In this document: piece by piece, positions 42,298-50,499 of the stretch
Layout: each line of letters starts with the position of its first letter
How positions within the stretch are numbered: the first letter of the stretch is position 1
Source: Chloroflexota bacterium
Lineage (GTDB): Bacteria > Chloroflexota > Anaerolineae > Anaerolineales > Villigracilaceae
Assembly (NCBI GenBank): GCA_016234555.1
Contig: JACRBJ010000053.1
Location: forward strand, 1 to 51,038
Direction: 5' to 3'
DNA length: 51,038 nt
The notes under the pieces: generated by a model
The model's input: only the letters and a program-made list of their open reading frames with translations
Told to the model about the DNA's origin: nothing
Databases searched by the model: none
Position numbers and translations under genes: made by a program

Positions 42298-42480
42298 TTA
42301 ACCACCTCCTCGTCGCGGGTGTTCATGGTCGCAAGTCCGCGCCCGCCGCCGTTCTGGAATCCCATCCCATGCTACCGGAGAGGGAAAGCCAGCCCCGGCG
42401 GAAGTTGTTACTTCCTCTCCGCAAAGGCAATGGAGGCAGGTCACATTTGGACAACCACAGATCACCGGAATTAAAATCAT
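42298..42480 (-). CDS. Possible Cys-rich leader peptide (60 codons)
   Basis: An ATG at 42480 with AGGTGA 2 nt upstream opens a 60-codon frame in the importer leader. It begins MILIPVICGCPNVTCLHC and ends ARTCDHEHPRRGGG. Six Cys lie within or just after the first 20 residues. It resembles no family I know. It could be a leader peptide tied to the adjacent hairpins or a chance frame in a structured RNA; the latter is somewhat more likely. Confidence 0.2.
   Translation of the reverse strand: MILIPVICGCPNVTCLHCLCGEEVTTSAGAGFPSPVAWDGIPERRRARTCDHEHPRRGGG
42376..42421 (-). promoter_or_regulatory. Leader structure with two competing helices upstream of the importer
   Basis: CGGAGAGG (42376-42383) pairs with CCTCTCCG (42414-42421). 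Inside it GGAAGT (42400-42405) pairs with ACTTCC (42410-42415) around a TGTT loop. The helices share bases 42414-42415, so they cannot both form completely. Such mutually exclusive folds are typical of attenuators and riboswitch expression platforms. The element is about 145-190 nt upstream of the binding-protein start. Confidence 0.35.
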
Positions 42481-42731
42481 TTTCACCTGAACACAAAAGT
42501 TGAAAGCAATTGAATATTACAGAGGAAAGGGGAAAAAAACACGGGACTGGCAATGGGTTTATCTTGACCCCGGAGGGTATTTCAAAACCCTACCCAGGTA
42601 GCGCATCCCCGGAGCAATAACCATCCCATGGGGGGATAAAAATCGTCCCGCCAACGCATTGTTCCGGGGCAAAATGTAATAAAATAGACATCGACGCATC
42701 TTCGCTTTGGATATGTGAAATTGGATTTAGC

Positions 42732-45700
42732 GTGCCCCCATTTTTTCGACTTTCCCGTCTCAGACTTCCCCCGATCCTGATCCTGACCATTTTGCTGGTG
42801 TCCTGCTCCGGGGCTGTTCCCGCCATCCCCACGTCCAGCCCGCAGACGGAACAGCAACCAGCCGTCCGCGCAGAGTCGATGGCGCCGCGTCCGAATGCCG
42901 TCGTCCAGTTTCAACGCATCGGACTCGAGGAAGGACTCTCTCAAAGTGTGGTCAACGTCATCCTGCAAGACCGCCGGGGATTCCTGTGGTTCGGTACGCA
43001 GGACGGATTGAACCGCTACGATGGCTACAACTTCAAGGTTTACAAACCCAATCCCGAAGACCCCAACAGCCTCGGCGACGGTTGGGTCGAATCTCTTTAC
43101 GAAGACCGTGACGGTTATCTCTGGGTCGGAACCTATCAGGGCGGACTGAATCGCTACGACCCCAACACCGATACATTCACCCAATTTCGGCACATCCCGG
43201 AGGAGCCTTCCAGCATCAGCGAAGGGACGATTTGCGCCATTTTGCAAGACCGTAACGGGATACTCTGGGTGGGCACCACCGACGGGTTGAACAAATTCGA
43301 CCCTGAAAGCAATTCATTCACCCATTACCGCAACAACCCCAGAGACCCCAACAGCCTGAGTCACAACAACGTCCACGTCATTTACCAGGATTCCAAAGAC
43401 AGGATGTGGATCGGCACCCTCGGCGGCGGACTGGAACTGTTCGATCCGGTCACCGGGAAATTCACACATTTCCGCACCAGTACGGACATGGAGGAAGAGG
43501 AAGGTGAACCCACCTCGACACCCATGGCGCCAAACCTGGCGGAAACCCTGCTGGGAGCGCAGGAAACCATCAGCAACAACTATATCAAGGATATTGTGGA
43601 GGACGGCAAGGGGAATCTATGGGTCGCCACCCAAAAGGGAATCAATCATTTCAATCCCACCCGCAGCCAGTTCAAACATTACCTGTCGGTCGAAAACAAT
43701 CCCTCCACTCTCAGCTACAATTTTGCCTCCGCCCTGCTGATCGACCGGCACGGCACGCTATGGGTTGGGACGGGGTACGGGTTAAATCGCTTTAATGAGA
43801 CGCCGGACAAATTCAGTCGTTATTTTTCCACCCCCCACATTCCCGACAGCCTGAGCAGCAACAATATTTTTTCGCTGTACGAAGACCGCGAAGGCGTACT
43901 GTGGGTCGGCACCTGGGGCGGCGGAGTTAACAAGCACAGCCCCGCGCAGGATAAGTTTGCTCTTTATCGCTACAACCCCGATTCGCCAAGGGCGGGCATC
44001 CCTGCAGAAGGCGTCTTTGGCGCGACTGCGGATGATTCGGGAGTCGCGTGGTTTGGTTCGCCCGGCGAAGGACTGACCCGCTTCGACCCCGAAAGCGGAC
44101 TCTCGACCCGGTTCCTGAGCAATCCCGACAACCCCAACAGCCTGGCAAGCAACCAGGTCTGGGAAACCTACATAGACAGCACAAACACCCTCTGGATTGG
44201 AACCAACGCCGGGTTGGACAAATTCGACTCCGCCACGGGCATATTCATCCACTACAAGACGGATCCGCTGAATCCTGAAACCAGCCTGCGCAGTAATTTG
44301 ATCACCGAGATCAGCGAGGGTCCCGGCGGAAACTTTTGGATCGGAACCAGCAGGGGGCTTGACCTGTTTGACCGCAATCATGGAACCTTCACCCACATCA
44401 CAGACCTGTCCGAGCCGGAGGGTGCGACTTCAAGTTCTGTGAATGCGATCCTCGAAGACCGCGATGGTTTCCTGTGGGTCGGCACATCGGGCGAAGGCGC
44501 ATACCGGCTCGACTTGAAAAATAACATCTTCCATTACTACCGTTCCGAAGCAGGAAAACCGGCAAACCTGAGCAGCAATATCGTGCTGGATATTTATCAG
44601 GATAATAAGGGAACCATCTGGCTGGGGACCAGCGGCGGCTTGAACAAATACAACCCGCAGACTGATACATTCTCGGTTCTGATCGAGAGGGACGGACTGC
44701 CCAACAATTTCATCTATTGCATCATCCCTGATGAGAACGGGAGCCTCTGGCTGACGACCAACTACGGGCTTTCACGCTTCGACCCCTCCACCAAGTCTTT
44801 CCAAAACTTTACCGTCAGCGACGGTTTGCAAAGTAACGAGTTCAATTCCGACGCCTGCGCCCGCAGCGAGAACGGCGACATTTATATCGGCGGGACCTTC
44901 GGCATCAACCTGTTCACCCCATCCGAAATCCCTTCGAACAGTTATGCGCCTCCAATTGCCATCACGTCATTGACCCAGGGTGAGAAGCTTATCGAAAGCG
45001 GGGCTTCGGTGGAAAATATCCGCGAACTTACCCTGAAATGGCCCGCAAACTCGTTTGAATTCGAATTCGCCGCCCTGAGTTTTGCCGAGCCGGGGAAGAA
45101 TCAATACGCCTATGCCCTCGATGGATTCGACACCAATTGGAACGAAATCGGCGGCAAGCGCGAGGGACGTTACACCAACCTGCCCGGCGGCGAGTACGCC
45201 CTGTGGTTGAGAGGCTCGAACAACGACGGCGTCTGGACAGAGAATAGAGTCGCGTTGAAAGTGACCGTCATCCCGCCTTTTTGGGAGACATGGTGGTTCT
45301 TTATGCTTGCGGGCATGGTTATAATAACGACTGTCTGGGGCGGCTACCGCCTGAGAGTCCGCAGCATCGAAGCGCGCCGCCAGGAACTGGAACGCCAGGT
45401 GGCGGAACGCACCCGCGAAATCGAACGTCTCTTCGAGCAGATGAAGGAACTCGCCATCATCGAGGAACGCAACCGCCTCGCCCGTGAACTGCACGACAGC
45501 GCCAAACAAAAAGCCTTCGCAGCGCTGGCGCAGATCGGCGCGGCAAACGGGCTCATCCAGCGCAACACCACCGCCGCCCAAAAACATATCGGCGAAGCTG
45601 AAAACCTGGTGCATGACGTGATTCAGGAGTTGACCTTCCTGATTCAGGAAATGTATCCGATGGCGTTGAAGGAAAAGGGGTTGGTGGTGACCCTGCGCGA

Positions 45701-46085
45701 ATACGTGTACGAATGGGAAAGCCGCACCGACATCAACGCCAGCCTGCGTGTGGATGGCGACTTTCAGTTGCCGCTGAAAGTGGGACAATCCCTGTACCGC
45801 ATCACGCAGGAGACCCTGGCAAACACGGCGCGCCACAGCCATGCCAGTTCCGTCCATATGGCGCTCATGTATGATACAAACAAGGTCAGCCTGAGCATTG
45901 CGGACGACGGCTGCGGCTTTGACGTGGACCAGAAACCCAAGGGCGTCGGCTTGCGCTCCATCAAGGAACGCGCTGAAAGCGTCGGTGGGACATTTATCCT
46001 CGAAAGCGGACCCGGCAAAGGGACGCGAATTGAAATCATTATTCCGGTCGAGCAGCCCAAACCGCTGCAAGGAGTTCAATCATGA
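42732..46085 (+). CDS. Regulator-propeller sensor histidine kinase (HisKA_3, NarL partner)
   Basis: 1117 residues from a GTG start. The N-terminal signal ends in a lipobox-like LVSCSG. About 14 Reg_prop blades follow (repeats of the form LYEDRDGYLWVGT..GGLNRYDP, residues about 60-740), enough for two seven-bladed propellers. A Y_Y_Y domain (about 755-845), one TM helix (about 852-872) and a coiled coil lead to HisKA_3 with NRLARELHDSAKQ (His about 921) and a HATPase with NTARHSHAS and DDGCGFDV. The propeller would sense a ligand outside the cell, probably a saccharide or other nutrient by family analogy. Its stop overlaps the regulator start (ATGA), so the pair is a cognate two-component system. 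Confidence 0.93.
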   Translation: MPPFFRLSRLRLPPILILTILLVSCSGAVPAIPTSSPQTEQQPAVRAESMAPRPNAVVQFQRIGLEEGLSQSVVNVILQDRRGFLWFGTQDGLNRYDGYNFKVYKPNPEDPNSLGDGWVESLYEDRDGYLWVGTYQGGLNRYDPNTDTFTQFRHIPEEPSSISEGTICAILQDRNGILWVGTTDGLNKFDPESNSFTHYRNNPRDPNSLSHNNVHVIYQDSKDRMWIGTLGGGLELFDPVTGKFTHFRTSTDMEEEEGEPTSTPMAPNLAETLLGAQETISNNYIKDIVEDGKGNLWVATQKGINHFNPTRSQFKHYLSVENNPSTLSYNFASALLIDRHGTLWVGTGYGLNRFNETPDKFSRYFSTPHIPDSLSSNNIFSLYEDREGVLWVGTWGGGVNKHSPAQDKFALYRYNPDSPRAGIPAEGVFGATADDSGVAWFGSPGEGLTRFDPESGLSTRFLSNPDNPNSLASNQVWETYIDSTNTLWIGTNAGLDKFDSATGIFIHYKTDPLNPETSLRSNLITEISEGPGGNFWIGTSRGLDLFDRNHGTFTHITDLSEPEGATSSSVNAILEDRDGFLWVGTSGEGAYRLDLKNNIFHYYRSEAGKPANLSSNIVLDIYQDNKGTIWLGTSGGLNKYNPQTDTFSVLIERDGLPNNFIYCIIPDENGSLWLTTNYGLSRFDPSTKSFQNFTVSDGLQSNEFNSDACARSENGDIYIGGTFGINLFTPSEIPSNSYAPPIAITSLTQGEKLIESGASVENIRELTLKWPANSFEFEFAALSFAEPGKNQYAYALDGFDTNWNEIGGKREGRYTNLPGGEYALWLRGSNNDGVWTENRVALKVTVIPPFWETWWFFMLAGMVIITTVWGGYRLRVRSIEARRQELERQVAERTREIERLFEQMKELAIIEERNRLARELHDSAKQKAFAALAQIGAANGLIQRNTTAAQKHIGEAENLVHDVIQELTFLIQEMYPMALKEKGLVVTLREYVYEWESRTDINASLRVDGDFQLPLKVGQSLYRITQETLANTARHSHASSVHMALMYDTNKVSLSIADDGCGFDVDQKPKGVGLRSIKERAESVGGTFILESGPGKGTRIEIIIPVEQPKPLQGVQS

Positions 46086-46729
46086 CACCCATCAGCATTT
46101 TGATTGTGGACGATCACGAAGTCGTACGAAACGGCATTCGCGCCTATCTTGAGACCCTGCCCAAGTTCAACGTGGTGGGCGAAGCCGCCTCCGGCGAGGA
46201 AGCCATCAAAATGGCGGGTGAACTGATTCCCGACGTGGTGTTGATGGACCTGGTCATGCCCGGCATGGACGGCATCGAGACCACCCGCGAAGTGAAGAAA
46301 ATCTCGCCGCGCACGCAGATTGTTGTGCTGACCTCCTATCACGAAGACGAGCAGATTTTCCCGGCGCTCAAGGCTGGCGCGATTTCCTATGTTCTGAAAG
46401 ATATGAAGATGGACAAACTGGCGGAAGCCATCCAAAGCGCCATCCACGGCGAGGTGACCCTGCATCCGCTGGTGGCGACGCGCGTGCTGCGGAATCTGCG
46501 TGGTGAAAGCCAGGACGAATCGTTCTACGCCGAACTCACCGACCGCGAACTGGAGGTTTTGAAGTTCATCGCCAACGGTTTGAGCAACAGCCAGATCGCG
46601 GACCAGCTTGTCATCAGCACGAACACGGTCAAGGGACATGTGAGCAACATCCTCAGCAAGCTGCATCTCGCCGACCGGACGCAGGTGGCAGTGTACGCCT
46701 GGCAAAAGGGGATCGTCCACAGGGATTGA
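46082..46729 (+). CDS. NarL/LuxR-family response regulator
   Basis: 215 residues. The receiver (ILIVDDHEVVRNGIR, Asp in DVVLMDLVMPGMDG, Thr in VLTSYHED, Lys in VLKDMKMD) is joined to a LuxR-type helix-turn-helix: LTDRELEVLKFIANGLSNSQ and STNTVKGHVSNILSKL. It is translationally coupled to the upstream propeller kinase and followed by a strong terminator. A likely target is the divergent importer operon, since the two units share the 499-bp spacer; this is inferred only from position. Confidence 0.95.
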   Translation: MTPISILIVDDHEVVRNGIRAYLETLPKFNVVGEAASGEEAIKMAGELIPDVVLMDLVMPGMDGIETTREVKKISPRTQIVVLTSYHEDEQIFPALKAGAISYVLKDMKMDKLAEAIQSAIHGEVTLHPLVATRVLRNLRGESQDESFYAELTDRELEVLKFIANGLSNSQIADQLVISTNTVKGHVSNILSKLHLADRTQVAVYAWQKGIVHRD

Positions 46730-46736
46730 ATCTTTT

Positions 46737-46824
46737 CCGTAGTAGCGACTTTCCTGACACCGTCCGTCAGGACAGGTGCAGTCGTTTGCATCATGTAAAA
46801 CGACGACTGAAGTCGTCACTACGA
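46737..46824. repeat. Compound palindromic intergenic repeat (GTAGTAGCGACTT type)
   Basis: The outer arms GTAGTAGCGACTT (46739-46751) and AAGTCGTCACTAC (46810-46822) are near-complementary. Inside are a perfect CCTGAC/GTCAGG hairpin (46753-46771) and an AGTCGTTT/AAAACGAC pairing. It looks like a REP or MITE-like element, distinct from the AGAC-N7-GTCT hairpins, lying between a two-component pair and its terminator. Confidence 0.55.
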
Positions 46825-46835
46825 CGGTGAAACTC

Positions 46836-46863
46836 AGGTCACGCTCCACGCGTGACCTTTTTT
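46836..46863 (+). terminator. Rho-independent terminator of the two-component operon
   Basis: GGTCACGC (46837-46844), loop TCCAC and GCGTGACC (46850-46857), an 8-bp perfect stem, is followed directly by TTTTTT. It lies 107 bp after the response-regulator stop, with the palindromic repeat in between. Confidence 0.85.
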
Positions 46864-46972
46864 GCAGTATCAGCAAGCGGGATGCAATCACAAAGGGTAA
46901 AATTATGTAGTATATTGAGCAGCAAACAAACATGGAAATGACCGACACCACCTGTATCCGAGAGAGAAAAAG

Positions 46973-48493
46973 ATGACGGCGGCAAATAACCCACCAACCT
47001 TCACCCCTGAGAAATACACGACCATCGCCTCGAACCACCTTGTGGTTTACTCCATCCATACCCTGTATAAAGACGGGGACGAAATCAGCGCGGAGGATAT
47101 TATCTCCGCCTGCTTCAAGCTGTTCCCCAAAAAATTCTCGCTGCGGACCTACCCCCAATGGCCCGACTCCGCACTGGTAGGCAGGAGACTGCATGACTGC
47201 GAAAAAAGCGGGTGGCTTACCGCCAGAATCGAGACTGGGTTCAAACTGACTGCAAAGGGAACCAGGCTTGCCGAAAGGGTTGCCAGGGAATTAGGTGTCG
47301 CAGTCCCCAAGAAGGAAAAGCCAAAGCAAGTTCACAAGTTGCAAGTTGCCGAGGCAAAGACTGTTGGCGAGATACAAGTTGACAAGTTACAAGTTACAGA
47401 GACGGCAGAACCTGCGTCTATCAAGCCTAAACCAGTGGAAGAGGCAAAGACCTCCGTTGTCGAAGCGCCCAAAGCGGTGGAAAAGGTTGTTGCGCCTGTA
47501 GTAAAGATTGCCCCCGTCAGACCAAAACCAGCGAAGAAGGCAAAGACTCCCGCTGTCGAAAAACCAAAGGCAGTGGAAAAGAAAGCCACCACGCCAGCAA
47601 AGCCTGCACCCGTCAAGCCGAAACCAGCGAAAAAAGCAAAGGCTCCTGTTGTTGAAACGCCAAAGCCGGTGGAGAAGAAAGCTGCCACGCCAGTGTCAAA
47701 GCCTGTACTTTCTAAACCGAAACCTGTGAAGAAGGTAAAGGCTCCTGTCAAAGCGCCAAAACCAGTGGAAAAGAAAGCTGCCACAACGGTTGAGAAACCT
47801 GCGCCTGCTAAACCAAAACCAGCGAAAAAAACAAAGGCTCCTGTTGTCAAAGCGCCAAAGCCAGCGAAGAAGGTAAAAAAGAAACAAGTTGACAAGTTAC
47901 AGGTTACCGAGGTTGCGAAGCCCGCACCCGTCGTAAAACCTGCACCCGCCAAGCCAAAGGTCGAGAAGATAAAAGAGAAGCAAGTTGCCGAGGTCAAAGT
48001 TGCAAAGGCGGTAAAGCTCACGCCGGTCAAGCTGAAACCGGTGGAAAAGGCAAAGGCTCCTGCTGTTGAAACGCCAAAGCCAGCAGAGAAAAAAGCCGCT
48101 GCGCTGGCAGCAAAACCTGTGCCAGTCATCAAGCCAAAGGCGAAGGTCGTTCCGCCGTCCGTCGCCCCCCGTCAACTGTCCCTCCTCCCCACTGTCAGTA
48201 CGGAGGAGAAGGCGCGGGCTGGGAAGTTCATCAAGATGATGGAAGCGTCGGACGCATATCGCATGTATAAAAAGAACGGCGCAAACGCAAATATCGGCGA
48301 GTTCGATTTCAGGAGTTTGCTGCTCTGCACCATGGAATCGTCGCATGAGACGCTGGCGAGGAACGTGGAATTGTTCAAAGGCTATGCGGAGATTTATAAC
48401 CGTCAGGATTTGGTCACCTTCCTCACTTTTTGTCGGGAGAAGTTCGCGCATTTGCTCGTGCCTGAGAAAAAGGCAGCACGGAAATTGAAATAA
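46973..48493 (+). CDS. Winged-helix-like protein with long Lys/Pro/Ala repeat region
   Basis: 506 residues in three parts. Residues 1-110 look like a winged-helix-type domain (DEISAEDIISACFKLFP, GRRLHDCEKSGWLTARI, FKLTAKGTRLAERVARE). Residues about 110-400 are low-complexity, built of KPKPAKKAKAPVVE-type units, strongly basic and reminiscent of histone-H1/AlgP-like DNA-binding tails. Residues about 400-506 form a compact, conserved-looking end (TEEKARAGKFIKMMEASDAY, SSHETLARNVELFKGYAEIY). I do not recognise the family. DNA binding is inferred from the tail. It shares strand with the GHKL ATPase 61 bp downstream; a hairpin repeat lies between, so co-transcription is possible but unproven. Confidence 0.7.
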   Translation: MTAANNPPTFTPEKYTTIASNHLVVYSIHTLYKDGDEISAEDIISACFKLFPKKFSLRTYPQWPDSALVGRRLHDCEKSGWLTARIETGFKLTAKGTRLAERVARELGVAVPKKEKPKQVHKLQVAEAKTVGEIQVDKLQVTETAEPASIKPKPVEEAKTSVVEAPKAVEKVVAPVVKIAPVRPKPAKKAKTPAVEKPKAVEKKATTPAKPAPVKPKPAKKAKAPVVETPKPVEKKAATPVSKPVLSKPKPVKKVKAPVKAPKPVEKKAATTVEKPAPAKPKPAKKTKAPVVKAPKPAKKVKKKQVDKLQVTEVAKPAPVVKPAPAKPKVEKIKEKQVAEVKVAKAVKLTPVKLKPVEKAKAPAVETPKPAEKKAAALAAKPVPVIKPKAKVVPPSVAPRQLSLLPTVSTEEKARAGKFIKMMEASDAYRMYKKNGANANIGEFDFRSLLLCTMESSHETLARNVELFKGYAEIYNRQDLVTFLTFCREKFAHLLVPEKKAARKLK

Positions 48494-48500
48494 TAAAATC

Positions 48501-48533
48501 AGACCCTAAAGGTCTTGGAGACCTTTAGGGTCT
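48501..48533. repeat. Intergenic hairpin repeat, AGAC-N7-GTCT type (copy 2)
   Basis: AGACCCTAAAGGTCT (48501-48515), loop TGG, AGACCTTTAGGGTCT (48519-48533): a perfect 15-bp stem with a 3-nt loop. It has the same outer bases and dimensions as the element at 34709-34745 but a different 7-bp core, with pairing preserved. It occupies most of the 61-bp gap between the winged-helix protein and the ATPase gene. Confidence 0.8.
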
Positions 48534-48554
48534 TGCGAGGTAAAAGGAAATTGA

Positions 48555-50438
48555 ATGGCTGGAAGTCGTAAACTACAATATGCCGACCGCGTGGCGCTGC
48601 AACAAGCCGACCAGGCAATCCGCAAGGATGTGCTGCGCGCGCTCGTGGAGGTCATCACCAACTGCAACGACAGTTATTCGCGTCTCGAACAGGCTGGGCA
48701 GGAAGCGGACGGCGAGATCGTCATCGAAGTGCGCCGCAAGCACCAGAACTCCATCATCCGCGTACGTGACCATGCCGAGGGCATGACCGACTCGCGCATG
48801 GACAAGGTGGTCGGCACCTATGGCGAAGCAACAAGCGGCTTGAAGGAAGACAAACACGTGCGCGGCATGTGGGGACGCGGTCTAAAGGATTCCATCTTCG
48901 GGTTGGGACATGGACACGTTTACTCGTTTCGCGGCGGATACTTTTATTCCTGTTCCCTGCTGATCAAAAACGGCGTGCCCACCTTCGAGTTGAACGATCC
49001 CGTCTGGGCAAACCAGTCAATACGCGAGGAATATGAAATGCCGCAGGGGAACGGAACCATCATCGAGGTCATCGTCTCGCGCGATGACGTGAAAGTGCCT
49101 CAATACGACAACCTGCGGAACTACCTGCAACGGCATTACGAACTTCGCCCCATCATGAGCGACCCGCAGCGCAAGATCATTTTGCGCGATCTGACGTCAG
49201 CTGGGAAAATCCGTCACGAGCACATCCTCAGCTACAAGTCGCCAAAGGGAGAAAAAGTCCTGAGCGAGGAACTGCTCATCGAGGGCTATCCCGTCACAGC
49301 GCAGTTGGAAGTCTTCAGGTCGGCAATCCAACTCTCCACAAGAGGCGAGGAAGGCGACTACGCCGACGGCGGTCTGCTGGTGGTCAGCAAGGGGACCATC
49401 ATCTCGTTGACCATGCTCAAGTTCGAGAACGACCCGTACGCGGGATATTTCTACGGCTCGATCCAGTGCGATTATCTGCATGACCTGATGAAGAACGACG
49501 AACCCGTGCTGACCGCCACCCGCGACGGCATCAACTGGAGCCAGCCGTTTGCGAAGGCGTTGAAACTGGCGGTGGAAGAAAAACTCGAGCCGCTGGTCCA
49601 GGCGGAACGCAGGCACGCCATGCACGACGAACAGACCAAGCTCGATAAACGCCTGCGCCAAAAAATCGACCAGGCACTGCACGAGTTGAACATCATCGCG
49701 TTGACCGAACTAAGCGAAAGAAGGGATCGCGACAGCCTCGAAAAGCGGATCGAACTACCGCCCTCGGGAATTGGATTCGTCCCCGAGCGGGCTCACGTGC
49801 AAACGGGACAGACCATCACCCTCAGCCTGCTCGTCAAGTTGGTGGAGAACGCCAACGTAGGCGCGACCGCCACGGTTATCTCGAACAGCCCCGAGGTGAT
49901 CGTTTTGAATCAGCAGGCGGTGATCCAGCCGCACAAGCATGATCCAACCATCGGGCAGGCGCGCATCAAAGTGGAAGGTCGTCAGGTCGGCGGCGAAGGG
50001 ACGGTCACCGCCTACATCGGAAAACATCGGGCGCAGGTGCAGGTGCAAGTCCGCTCAAAAAAAGAAGCCATGCTCATCGAGCACGCAAAGTACAGCAACG
50101 CCCTTTTCACGGATATCAACTTCGACGACCGCATGGACCCACGCCAGCGCGTGTACTTTGACCGCGTCAATTCGAGCATCGTCATCGCCACCGCCGCGCC
50201 TTCGGTGAGACTCTACCTCGACGACCAGGACCGTCTCGACACCACCGTGCAGGGACAGGTGCTGCTGGCGGAACTTATCACCGAAGCCGTCTGCCGTGAG
50301 ATCGCCCGTCACGGCGTGGAGATCGGACGCTTCCTCGCCCCCGAAGGCGCCGAAGCCGACGCCGTGCAGAATCACTTCATTCGGTTACAAAACCAGTACG
50401 CGCATTTGATCCACAAGTATATTGTGACGAAGGAGTGA
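48555..50438 (+). CDS. GHKL (MORC/Hsp90-like) ATPase with C-terminal Ig-like domain
   Basis: 627 residues. The GHKL motifs are in order: N-box ALVEVITNCNDSY (Glu, Asn, Asp), G1 RVRDHAEGMTDSRM, then GTYGEATSGLK, G2 lid RGMWGRGLKDSIFG and NGTIIEVIV. They resemble HATPase_c_3 of MORC/Hsp90-type proteins more than histidine kinases. A transducer-like region follows, then a helical segment (about 335-400) and a beta-sandwich (about 410-515, PERAHVQTGQTITLSL). The remaining C-terminus is unrecognised. Such ATPases clamp as ATP-driven dimers and several families occur in bacterial conflict islands. A type I restriction remnant and an IS element lie directly downstream, which supports, but does not prove, a defence role. 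Confidence 0.8.
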   Translation: MAGSRKLQYADRVALQQADQAIRKDVLRALVEVITNCNDSYSRLEQAGQEADGEIVIEVRRKHQNSIIRVRDHAEGMTDSRMDKVVGTYGEATSGLKEDKHVRGMWGRGLKDSIFGLGHGHVYSFRGGYFYSCSLLIKNGVPTFELNDPVWANQSIREEYEMPQGNGTIIEVIVSRDDVKVPQYDNLRNYLQRHYELRPIMSDPQRKIILRDLTSAGKIRHEHILSYKSPKGEKVLSEELLIEGYPVTAQLEVFRSAIQLSTRGEEGDYADGGLLVVSKGTIISLTMLKFENDPYAGYFYGSIQCDYLHDLMKNDEPVLTATRDGINWSQPFAKALKLAVEEKLEPLVQAERRHAMHDEQTKLDKRLRQKIDQALHELNIIALTELSERRDRDSLEKRIELPPSGIGFVPERAHVQTGQTITLSLLVKLVENANVGATATVISNSPEVIVLNQQAVIQPHKHDPTIGQARIKVEGRQVGGEGTVTAYIGKHRAQVQVQVRSKKEAMLIEHAKYSNALFTDINFDDRMDPRQRVYFDRVNSSIVIATAAPSVRLYLDDQDRLDTTVQGQVLLAELITEAVCREIARHGVEIGRFLAPEGAEADAVQNHFIRLQNQYAHLIHKYIVTKE

Positions 50439-50444
50439 GAAAAA

Positions 50445-50498
50445 ATGGGCGTGCTGCTGCCGTCCGTACTGGACAAAGCATTCAAAGGAGAGTTGTGA
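50445..50498 (+). pseudogene. 3' remnant of a type I restriction specificity subunit (hsdS)
   Basis: Seventeen codons (MGVLLPSVLDKAFKGEL, stop) match the characteristic extreme C-terminus of HsdS subunits, which commonly end LLPSILDKAFKGEL or close variants. The remnant begins 6 bp after the ATPase stop, in the same frame. No target-recognition domain, HsdM or HsdR is present in the window. A rearrangement that fused the ATPase gene to the end of a restriction locus would explain it. Confidence 0.7.
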
Positions 50499-50499
50499 G

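Larger units (their letters stand above)
42233..42731. promoter_or_regulatory. 499-bp divergent spacer between importer operon and propeller kinase
   Basis: This gap separates the minus-strand ABC operon from the plus-strand kinase and must hold both promoters. The left 250 bp, which would be the importer leader, are GC-rich and structured and contain a Cys-rich short frame (see separate entries). The right part is AT-richer: TGTAATAAAAT at about 42675-42685 is a plausible -10 area for the kinase. No known riboswitch class was recognised. Confidence 0.4.

Noticed and set aside
44967..47194. Two long minus-strand frames (about 370 codons each)
   Set aside because: Antisense to the propeller kinase, its regulator and the next gene; the second crosses a terminator and intergenic repeats.
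47500..48130. Tandem-repeat array that might be non-coding
   Set aside because: The repeats stay in one frame and encode Lys/Pro/Ala units between two conserved-looking domains, so they are coding low-complexity sequence.
47332..48132. Minus-strand 266-codon Phe/Gly-rich frame
   Set aside because: It is the reverse complement of the KPA repeats; the apparent FAGFG repeats are a mirror effect.
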